Source: Desulfobacterales bacterium S5133MH16
GTDB taxonomy: Bacteria > Desulfobacterota > Desulfobacteria > Desulfobacterales > UBA11574
DNA: 10,077 nt
Direction of reading: 5' to 3'
Assembly: GCA_001751005.1 (NCBI GenBank)
Contig: MAXL01000358.1
Coordinates: forward strand, 1 to 10,077
This document shows positions 1 to 5,201 of the stretch, in pieces. Every line of letters begins with the position of its first letter. Within the stretch, counting starts at the first letter, position 1. The notes under the pieces are model-generated. The model was given only the letters and a program-made list of their open reading frames with translations, did no database searches and had not been told where the DNA came from. The translations under genes were made by a program, and so were the position numbers.

Positions 1-16
1 TCAATATTCAATTGTC

Positions 17-24
17 AAAGGGGG
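17..24 (+). promoter_or_regulatory. Ribosome binding site that sets the first gene's start
   Basis: A purine run AAAGGGGG ends 8 bases before a GTG at 33. This favours GTG-33 over the TTG at 12, which lies upstream of the site and would put it inside the coding region. The reading frame stays open to the left window edge, so a start outside the window is not strictly excluded. Confidence 0.6.
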
Positions 25-32
25 TTACACCA

Positions 33-878
33 GTGCAAAATCCCTATTTGCCTTATCCGGTTCGTATCGAGGAAATAATAACCGAAACCGAAGATAAAAA
101 TCTTAAAACATTTAAGTTCGTCTTTATAAACCCGGACGACCAAAAAAAATTCACATACAACGCCGGCCAGTTTGCCGAACTTTCCGTGGCTGGAAAGGGG
201 GAAATCCCCATAGGAATTGCGTCATCACCCACGGAAAAAGGGTTTTTAATGTTCACCATAAACAAGGTGGGCCTGGTAACATCCCATATTCACGCCATGA
301 AGGTCGGCGACATTATGGGAATCCGAGGCCCTTTGGGGAATTGGTACCCCTGGGATGTGATGGAAGGCAAGAATGTTGTTATCATCGGCGGCGGTTTTGC
401 ATTTACAACACTTCGCTCATCCATTATATATATGCTTGATCCGGACAATCGACCAAAATTTAAAGATATTCATGTGATATACGGCGCCCGAACCCCGGGG
501 ATGCTCCTTTACAGGGACGAATTGGCCCAATGGGAAAAGCGCGATGATATCAACATGCACATTACCGTGGACGGCACGGACGATCCGGACTGGAAATATC
601 ATATCGGTTTTGTACCGACCATTGCCGATCAGAAAGCACCGCCGGGTAATGAAGAAACGTATGCCATTATTTGCGGGCCGCCCATCATGATCAAGTTTAC
701 CCAGCCGGTTTTAGACAAGCTCGGTTATGTCCATGATAATATTATCATGTCCCTTGAAATGCGCATGAAGTGCGGTATCGGGATATGTGGCCGGTGCAAC
801 ATCGGAAAAGAATATGTTTGCAAGGACGGTCCTGTCTTTACACTGACCCAGCTCAATAATATGCCAAAAGAATACTAA
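33..878 (+). CDS. FAD/NAD(P)H-binding [2Fe-2S] reductase subunit, AsrB / sulfhydrogenase-gamma / FlxA-like
   Basis: Ferredoxin-NADP reductase-fold protein of 281 residues from the chosen GTG. It should carry electrons between NAD(P)H, FAD and a [2Fe-2S] cluster as the diaphorase subunit of a larger cytoplasmic complex. The N-terminus (NPYLPYPVRI) is followed by a beta-barrel FAD domain with a PIGIASSP stretch, the variant of the FAD-contacting motif seen in this family. A glycine-rich nucleotide loop (GGGFAFTTLR) and a CGPPIM motif then mark the NAD(P)H domain. The C-terminal lobe has C247, C252, C255 and C263 (C-x4-C-x2-C-x7-C), the [2Fe-2S] ligand pattern of AsrB, HydG and NfnA-like proteins. 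Family members work with anaerobic sulfite reductase, sulfhydrogenase, or heterodisulfide-reductase-like (Flx/Hdr) complexes. The partner would be encoded left of the window, so the complex cannot be named. No plus-strand gene follows within 1.7 kb, so this is probably an operon's last gene. Confidence 0.88.
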   Translation: MQNPYLPYPVRIEEIITETEDKNLKTFKFVFINPDDQKKFTYNAGQFAELSVAGKGEIPIGIASSPTEKGFLMFTINKVGLVTSHIHAMKVGDIMGIRGPLGNWYPWDVMEGKNVVIIGGGFAFTTLRSSIIYMLDPDNRPKFKDIHVIYGARTPGMLLYRDELAQWEKRDDINMHITVDGTDDPDWKYHIGFVPTIADQKAPPGNEETYAIICGPPIMIKFTQPVLDKLGYVHDNIIMSLEMRMKCGIGICGRCNIGKEYVCKDGPVFTLTQLNNMPKEY

Positions 879-990
879 TATCTTTGAGTTCGCTCTTTGA
901 AAAACCACGTTTTTATACTTTTTATTGGTTCACTAAAGTTGATGGTTTCGTAAAAAGCTAAATTACGCCGCTTTGCGGCACTGTAACCGA

Positions 991-1034
991 AAATAACTTG
1001 TCAATCATATCAAAAGGTTATGACTTAGTTATTT
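991..1034. repeat. Inverted repeat inside the palindromic element
   Basis: AAATAACTTGTCA (991-1003) pairs with TGACTTAGTTATTT (1021-1034) with one bulged base, leaving a 17-base loop. It lies between the outer arms and the REP palindrome of the larger element. No T-run follows, so it does not look like an intrinsic terminator. Confidence 0.55.
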
Positions 1035-1057
1035 GAAAGTCTGGAATCCCTTTAAAG

Positions 1058-1129
1058 CGTCATTCCGGCGAAGGCCGGAATCCAGTTATTTCAGTATGTT
1101 CTGGATGCCGGATCAGGTCCGGCATGACG
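1058..1129. repeat. REP-type palindrome (CGTCATTCCGG ... CCGGCATGACG)
   Basis: The left arm (1058-1085) starts CGTCATTCCGGCGAAGG and ends ATCCAG. The right arm (1101-1129), read on the minus strand, starts CGTCATGCCGG and also ends ATCCAG. The arms of 28 and 29 bases are separated by 15 bases, and each has its own short internal CCGG-based dyad. This sequence type is a common dispersed repeat in many Gram-negative genomes and often gives spurious peptides containing a VRHDE-like string. Confidence 0.8.
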
Positions 1130-1177
1130 AATTTGGACTTTTTACGATTTCATCAAAGTTGCAGTTAATTAATAAAT

Positions 1178-1570
1178 TTATACAGTGCTTTTTTCAGCTT
1201 GTGTCAAAAAGATATCCAACCCCATATCTCTTTTGCGGATATTTGTCCTTGCTGCTCTTTTGATAAGAACAATTATTTGCAACGCTATTTTGAAAAGAAA
1301 CAGCAAAGCTTCAATCCGTTCGGGCGTTTGCAAGTAAATCGGTTCAAGATTGTATCCGCTTTTGGCTCTCCGGTTTGTATGCTCGCTTTTATACTGGTTT
1401 TTGTGAGCCATCATTGCAGCTTCAATCGTTAAATCTTCCTTGGGCTTATTCGTTAACAGAGGATAATAGCCGCAATGATACAGAGCCTTTTCAAAAGTTG
1501 CTTTTTTCAATTTTAACTCAACACTGAAATGATCCGTGCTGACAGCAATTTTTTCTTGCTTTTTGTTCAA
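1178..1570 (-). pseudogene. C-terminal remnant of an IS1634/IS4-type transposase
   Basis: The minus-strand frame encodes about 130 residues resembling the end of IS1634-type DDE transposases. It has a YYPLLTN segment, a region rich in K, Y and E that corresponds to the YKYQP..EKR..QLKS segment of intact members, a PIYLQTPERIEALLF stretch and a following hydrophobic helix. Intact transposases of this group exceed 450 residues, so the N-terminal two thirds, with the first catalytic acidic residues, are missing. Upstream on the minus strand the frame is closed by a stop at 1589-1591. The apparent TTG start at 1570 is only the first possible codon after that stop, and the gene is surely dead. Its 3' end lies about 18 bases from the palindromic repeat, so that repeat may have truncated it. 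No terminal inverted repeats of the IS were found. Confidence 0.72.
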
Positions 1571-1735
1571 AGAAAAATCTAGTTTTATTTACAGTGATTA
1601 CAGCGGGTTATAGATCACTATGTTATATATCACCCAAATTGCTCTTAATCTTAGATAGTTTCGTACATTTGCATCGATTTTTAAATTATCAAACACGATA
1701 GATCAACAAGCGAAATGTAAGGTTTATATAATCTA

Positions 1736-1764
1736 TTGACAATTAATTGTAATGATAATAGATA
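1736..1764 (+). promoter_or_regulatory. Possible promoter overlapping a 12-bp palindrome
   Basis: A perfect TTGACA (1736-1741) is followed 17 bases later by a poor -10 match, TAGATA (1759-1764). The -35 box overlaps the perfect dyad ACAATTAATTGT (1739-1750), which could be an operator. A good TATAAT at 1777-1782 is too far from the -35 box to pair with it. The site points toward the mdh remnant and the Por operon. In AT-rich DNA such matches arise by chance, so this is weak. Confidence 0.2.
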
Positions 1765-1811
1765 GACTTCAAAATATATAATATCCGGGGGCCTTGATAT
1801 GGACTCCACCG

Positions 1812-1931
1812 TCAGAGGCGTATATGGTTCTCAAGTAAGGTGCCGAAAAGGGATACAATCCCGGCAAAAAGGGCCAAAAGAGTTATAATCCCCTTCTTTG
1901 CTTTATCGCTGAAAACCGTGAGTGCCTTCAT
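1812..1931 (-). CDS. Possible small single-helix membrane protein, unrecognised
   Basis: A 39-codon frame starts at ATG 1931 and ends at TGA 1812-1814. It encodes a short polar N-terminus (MKALTVFSDKAKKG), one strongly hydrophobic segment (IITLLALFAGIVSLFGTLL) and a short charged end. The same frame stays open upstream to a TTG near 1991, which would give about 59 residues (peptide containing HTAISRISIAGTEPI). I see only a weak purine stretch as ribosome binding site, and I do not recognise the protein. It could be the tail of a decayed larger membrane-protein gene, since the surroundings are full of remnants, or a chance frame. Confidence 0.25.
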   Translation of the reverse strand: MKALTVFSDKAKKGIITLLALFAGIVSLFGTLLENHIRL

Positions 1932-2067
1932 AATTGGTTCCGTCCCGGCAATGCTTATTCTGCTAATGGCTGTGTGGAGTTCATAAAACAATCAGACACA
2001 CTGACTTCTTTGTACTGAGAGATGCTACTATCGGCTCTCCTTCTCATGACCTTTGATTAAAAAAATA

Positions 2068-2512
2068 ACAACTGCAGAATTTAGGTTTCTATTGAAAATA
2101 CCCATGCATTTGTCTTTGGCGGTCATGGAGATACAATGGTTCCTCTGCCACGCTACTCCACTGTTGCCGGCATACCGATTACCGAATTGATGCACTGGTA
2201 CAAAGAACAGCAAACGTCGGCGCTGAAATCGTCAGCTCATTGAAAACCGGAAGTGCCTACTATGCACCTGCATCGGCAGCAGTAGAAATGGCTGAATCTA
2301 TTCTGAAAGATAAAAAGGAGATTCTCTCCTGCGCAGCATATCTTGAAGGTGAATATGGTTTTAACGATCTATTCATCGGCGTTCCCGTGAAACTGGGCGC
2401 AAATGGTGTGGAAGAAATCATTGCGATTACCCTTACTGATGAAGAACAGACAGCCCTTGCCAAATCTGCAGACGCTGTTAGTGAGCTTATTGAGGCATTG
2501 AAAAAATTATAA
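2068..2512 (+). pseudogene. mdh: Malate dehydrogenase, broken C-terminal half
   Basis: Three successive frames together match the C-terminal part of bacterial NAD-dependent malate dehydrogenase (LDH-like type). First comes TTAEFRF (2068-2088). After a frame change comes SIENTHAFVFGGHGDTMVP through AGIPITE (2088-2186), holding the active-site histidine region GGHGDTMVP. After a second change comes IDALVQRT through KTGSAYYAP, LEGEYG, GVPVKLGANGVEEI and a final EALKKL (2186-2512). Both junctions fall where intact enzymes have extra residues (about 8 and about 6), so two small frame-breaking deletions explain them. The N-terminal part with the NAD-binding fold, roughly 160 of about 310 residues, is absent. 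A start at TTG 2240 would leave a 90-residue fragment without the active site, so I call the whole unit a pseudogene. It sits 73 bases before the Por operon in the same direction. Confidence 0.85.
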
Positions 2513-2573
2513 TTGGCACTGAAGGTTACAAGGTTTTTACTAGGCTAATGGCCTAAGGCTTGAATTGAAAAAT

Positions 2574-2580
2574 AAGGTGA
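2574..2580 (+). promoter_or_regulatory. Ribosome binding site for the Por gamma gene
   Basis: AAGGTGA ends 5 bases before the ATG at 2586. It selects that ATG over an in-frame TTG at 2565, because the protein then begins exactly at the conserved MIEIRIHGRGGQG segment. Confidence 0.7.
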
Positions 2581-2585
2581 AACAT

Positions 2586-3128
2586 ATGATTGAAATCAGA
2601 ATACATGGTCGAGGCGGACAGGGAAACGTTGCGGCCGCGGAGCTTTTATCCATTGCGGCCTTCAAGGACGGCAAATTTGCCCAGGCTTTCCCTTTTTTTG
2701 GAGCGGAACGAATCGGTGCGCCTGTCCAGGCTTTTGTTAGAATTGATGACAAAAGGGTTCGCACACGGGAGGATGTGCTCCATCCGGATTATCTTATTAT
2801 CCAGGATTATAGCTTGATCGAGATGGTGCCTATTTTGGATGGGCTGAAGCCCGAGGGGTTATTGTTGGTCAATTCTGAGAAACCCCCGGAAGATTTAAAA
2901 CTCAAGACCACCGCCATAGTAGAAACCATTCCCGCCACAGAAATAGCCCTTGAAATCATCGGCCGGCCCATTCCCAATGCGGTTATGATAGGAGCGTTCT
3001 GTTCTATTACCGGTCTGGTGAGTCTGGAAGCGGTGCAGGAAGCCATTATGGCACGGTTTCCGGGCAAAGTGGGTGAAAATAATGTCGCTGCCCTTGAACG
3101 GGCACATGAAATCATGCACAAGAGGTAG
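2586..3128 (+). CDS. porC: Pyruvate:ferredoxin oxidoreductase, gamma subunit
   Basis: Gamma subunit of a 2-oxoacid:ferredoxin oxidoreductase. With the alpha and beta subunits it forms the cytoplasmic enzyme that converts pyruvate and CoA to acetyl-CoA and CO2 while reducing ferredoxin. The 180 residues match the usual length of this subunit. The N-terminus IRIHGRGGQGNVAAAELL carries the family signature GRGGQG at residues 8-13, followed by AFPFFGAERIGAPVQAFVRI and a LIIQDYSLIE segment typical of the fold. The start is fixed by the ribosome binding site at 2574-2580. It is the first gene of a gamma-alpha-beta-flavoprotein operon, and only 4 bases separate its stop from the next ATG. Gamma subunits alone do not distinguish pyruvate, 2-ketoisovalerate and 2-oxoglutarate enzymes; the alpha subunit supports pyruvate. 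The same subunit is called porG in some schemes. Confidence 0.93.
   Translation: MIEIRIHGRGGQGNVAAAELLSIAAFKDGKFAQAFPFFGAERIGAPVQAFVRIDDKRVRTREDVLHPDYLIIQDYSLIEMVPILDGLKPEGLLLVNSEKPPEDLKLKTTAIVETIPATEIALEIIGRPIPNAVMIGAFCSITGLVSLEAVQEAIMARFPGKVGENNVAALERAHEIMHKR
3121..3126 (+). promoter_or_regulatory. Ribosome binding site for porA inside the end of porC
   Basis: AGAGGT ends 6 bases before ATG 3133 and overlaps the last codons of porC. It supports ATG 3133 rather than an upstream start at 3073, which would overlap porC by 56 bases and add 20 residues not seen in the family. Confidence 0.6.
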
Positions 3129-3132
3129 TTTT

Positions 3133-4308
3133 ATGCTTAAACAAATTGAAGGATCTCAAGCTGTTGCGGATGTGGTGGCGTTATGCCGACCCAATGTTAT
3201 TTCCGCTTACCCGATTACGCCCCAAACTCACATTGTGGAAGATTTATCTGTCATTGTTGGCCAGGGAAAACTGGATGCGGAATTTGTTAATGTAGAAAGT
3301 GAATTTTCCGCAGCTTCGGTTGTTCTGGGCGCAAGTGCGGCCGGCGCCCGGACTTACACGGCCACATCATCACAGGGATTGTTGTTAATGGCCGAGGTGA
3401 TCTATTGCATTTCCGGGATGCGCCTGCCCATTGTGTTAACCTGTGCCAATCGCGCCATATCCGCACCCCTTAGTATCTGGAACGATCAGCAGGACTCCAT
3501 GGCAGTTAGGGATGCGGGCTGGATTCAACTTTTTGCCGAAGACAACCAGGAGGCTGCGGATTTACATATCCAGGCATATAAAATTGCTGAGCAGACCTTC
3601 CTGCCGGTGATGGTCTGTATGGATGGTTTCATTCTTACCCATGCTTTTGAACCGGTCGATATTCCCGAGCAAAAACAAGTGGACGATTTTCTGCCTCCCT
3701 TTAAGCCCAGGCATATCGTGGATCCCCGGTGGCCGAGAGGTATCGGTCTATATGCGGATCCGCGTTTTTACATGGAGACTCGCTATATTTTGCACCGGGC
3801 CATGGAGAAATCCGAGAAGACCATAAAGGAGGTCAGTGCTGATTTTGCCAAAACTTTTGGCAGAGACAGCGGCGGTTTTATCAAGACATACAAGCTCAAA
3901 GAAGCTGACGTGGCCATTGTATCCATGGGCTCTGTGGTCGGCACCATTAAGGACCTTATCGACCAGTTAGAGGAGGAGGGAAAAAAGGTCGGACTTTTGC
4001 AAATATGTTCCTATCGTCCCTTTCCAAGGCAAGAGATTTACAACATTCTGAAAGACAAAATGAACATTGTTGTGCTGGAAAAGTGTATTTCACTCGGAAG
4101 AGGCGGCATTTTGGCCAGCGATATCCGCTGGTCTTTTCCCCGGGCCGAGAAAAAAGACCGTAATATCAGCAGTTTTATTGCCGGCCTCGGAGGCCGCAAC
4201 ATAACCTCGGACGATTTGCGATATATGGTTGAAAGGGTTGAAAAAGAACCGGTAGAACTGGAATTTTTAGGGTTAAAAAAGGAACTTATATCAGATAAGG
4301 ATTTATAA
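3133..4308 (+). CDS. porA: Pyruvate:ferredoxin oxidoreductase, alpha subunit
   Basis: Alpha subunit, 391 residues, a normal length for the multi-subunit form. It contributes to the thiamine diphosphate site and carries the CoA-side domain. The pyrimidine-binding domain starts with ISAYPITPQT (residues 23-32) and continues with a VESEFSAAS stretch, ATSSQGL and the long block NRAISAPLSIWNDQQDSM (from residue 106). That block is diagnostic for the pyruvate/2-ketoisovalerate group: 2-oxoglutarate enzymes have a different GPSTG-type sequence here. The C-terminal half has the transketolase-C-like domain (VAIVSMGSVVGTIKDLI, then ICSYRPFP). Pyruvate is the most probable substrate; a 2-ketoisovalerate (Vor) enzyme cannot be excluded by eye. 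The gene starts 4 bases after porC and ends 2 bases before the beta subunit, so translation is likely coupled. Confidence 0.93.
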   Translation: MLKQIEGSQAVADVVALCRPNVISAYPITPQTHIVEDLSVIVGQGKLDAEFVNVESEFSAASVVLGASAAGARTYTATSSQGLLLMAEVIYCISGMRLPIVLTCANRAISAPLSIWNDQQDSMAVRDAGWIQLFAEDNQEAADLHIQAYKIAEQTFLPVMVCMDGFILTHAFEPVDIPEQKQVDDFLPPFKPRHIVDPRWPRGIGLYADPRFYMETRYILHRAMEKSEKTIKEVSADFAKTFGRDSGGFIKTYKLKEADVAIVSMGSVVGTIKDLIDQLEEEGKKVGLLQICSYRPFPRQEIYNILKDKMNIVVLEKCISLGRGGILASDIRWSFPRAEKKDRNISSFIAGLGGRNITSDDLRYMVERVEKEPVELEFLGLKKELISDKDL

Positions 4309-4310
4309 TA

Positions 4311-5201
4311 ATGAATGAAAAAGCTGAAGAACTCAACAGGGTGGAAAAAAAAGATCTGTTTGCCAGCGGCCATCGAGCCTGCGGCGGATGCGGCCAGGCA
4401 TTAGCTGCCCGTCTGGTGCATGATGCTGCCGGTGAAAATACCATTGCCTGTGTTGCAACGGGTTGTCTGGAGGTCTTTAGTTCACCCTATCCGGATCCTT
4501 CCTGGCGCATACCCTTTTTACACAGTCTTTTTGAGAACCCGGCGGCAGTGGCATCTGGCGTGGAAGTGGCATATAAGGCGTTGAAAAAGGGACCGGTGAA
4601 TATCATCGCCCAGGCCGGCGACGGCAGTACGGCGGACATAGGCTTTCAGTGCATCAGCGGTATGTTTGAACGGGGTCATAACGTGCTTTATGTCTGTTAC
4701 GACAATGAAGCCTACATGAATACCGGGGTTCAGCGTTCCAGCTTTACCCCCTATGGCGCATGGACCTCCACAACGCCCATGGGCAACAAAACCCGCAAGA
4801 AAAACCTGCCGTTAATTGCAGCCGATCACGGCATTCCCTATGTGGCGACGGCCACGGTGGATGATTTTAAAGACCTGCAGCGCAAGGTGAAAACAGCACT
4901 CTCCATTGAGGGACCCAAATATATTCATATCCTGGTGCCCTGTCCCCTGGGATGGGGACATCCCGGAGATCTCACGGTTAAGATTTGCCGGTTGGCCAAG
5001 GATACCGGTTTGTTCCCGATATTTGAAATCATCGATGGTAAAGTGACCAATGTCCAAAAGATTCCGGTCAAAGTACCGGTGGAAGAGTATCTGAAACCGC
5101 AAGGCAGGTTCAGATTTCTGTTTAAAAAGGGAGTGCCCACAGAGGAAGTGGCCGAGATTCAGAAAATTGCCAACCAAAACATAGAGAGGTTTAACTTATA
5201 A
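4311..5201 (+). CDS. porB: Pyruvate:ferredoxin oxidoreductase, beta subunit
   Basis: Catalytic thiamine-diphosphate-binding subunit, 296 residues. The TPP motif runs from GDGSTADIGFQ (residues 103-113) to YDNEAYMNTGVQ (130-141), where the acidic and asparagine residues bind the magnesium and diphosphate. C24 and C27 (ACGGCG), C52 (ATGCLEVF) and C211 (VPCPLGW) match the four ligands of the proximal [4Fe-4S] cluster of this subunit. The blocks WRIPFLHSLFENPAAVASG and SSFTPYGAWTSTTPMG are characteristic of Por/Vor beta subunits. An AAGGA (4297-4301) lies 9 bases before the ATG. The stop codon overlaps the next gene's ATG by one base (TAATG), showing a tight operon. No feature is missing, so the enzyme should be functional. 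Confidence 0.95.
   Translation: MNEKAEELNRVEKKDLFASGHRACGGCGQALAARLVHDAAGENTIACVATGCLEVFSSPYPDPSWRIPFLHSLFENPAAVASGVEVAYKALKKGPVNIIAQAGDGSTADIGFQCISGMFERGHNVLYVCYDNEAYMNTGVQRSSFTPYGAWTSTTPMGNKTRKKNLPLIAADHGIPYVATATVDDFKDLQRKVKTALSIEGPKYIHILVPCPLGWGHPGDLTVKICRLAKDTGLFPIFEIIDGKVTNVQKIPVKVPVEEYLKPQGRFRFLFKKGVPTEEVAEIQKIANQNIERFNL

Larger units (their letters stand above)
935..1160. repeat. Nested palindromic repeat, MITE/REP-like element
   Basis: The outer ends are imperfect inverted copies. The left end contains GATGGTTTCGTAAAAAG (about 942-958) and the right end read on the minus strand contains GATGAAATCGTAAAAAG (about 1138-1154), each next to an AAAGTT/AACTTT-like flank. Between them lie a small GCCGC-TTT-GCGGC hairpin (967-979), a second stem (991-1034) and a large REP-type palindrome (1058-1129). 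An open frame of 76 codons crosses it (1033-1263), but its peptide is the translated-repeat artefact typical of such elements and is not called as a gene. The nested structure suggests a non-autonomous mobile element or repeated intergenic module. No clear target-site duplication was seen. Confidence 0.6.
1571..2067. other. AT-rich decayed intergenic stretch
   Basis: About 500 bases separate the transposase remnant from the mdh remnant. They contain a short dyad (AGTGAT at 1593-1598 with ATCACT at 1614-1619), a promoter-like TTGACA overlapping a perfect 12-base palindrome near 1739-1750, two TATAAT strings (1727-1732 and 1777-1782), and one small minus-strand reading frame listed separately. 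I see no RNA gene and no recognisable protein. The left half is clearly more AT-rich than the neighbouring genes. Confidence 0.5.

Noticed and set aside
967..979. GCCGC-TTT-GCGGC hairpin as a terminator for the first gene
   Set aside because: The stem is only 5 bp with no T-run after it, and it lies within the nested repeat; better explained as part of that element.
1033..1263. Plus-strand frame of 76 codons
   Set aside because: It translates the REP palindrome, giving the typical FRRRPESS and VRHDE repeat peptides, and has no ribosome binding site or homology beyond the repeat.
2240..2512. A short stand-alone gene of 90 codons
   Set aside because: The sequence is the C-terminal end of malate dehydrogenase with matching upstream fragments in other frames; it lacks the active site and nucleotide-binding fold, so it is treated as pseudogene.
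2541..2555. TAGGC-TAATG-GCCTA hairpin just before the Por operon as a regulatory element
   Set aside because: A 5-bp stem without T-tail or known aptamer context; easily due to chance.
879..2585. CRISPR array or tRNA-like structures in the long gene-poor region
   Set aside because: No regularly spaced direct repeats and no cloverleaf-like sequence with a T-loop consensus were found; the repeats present are inverted and single-copy within the window.
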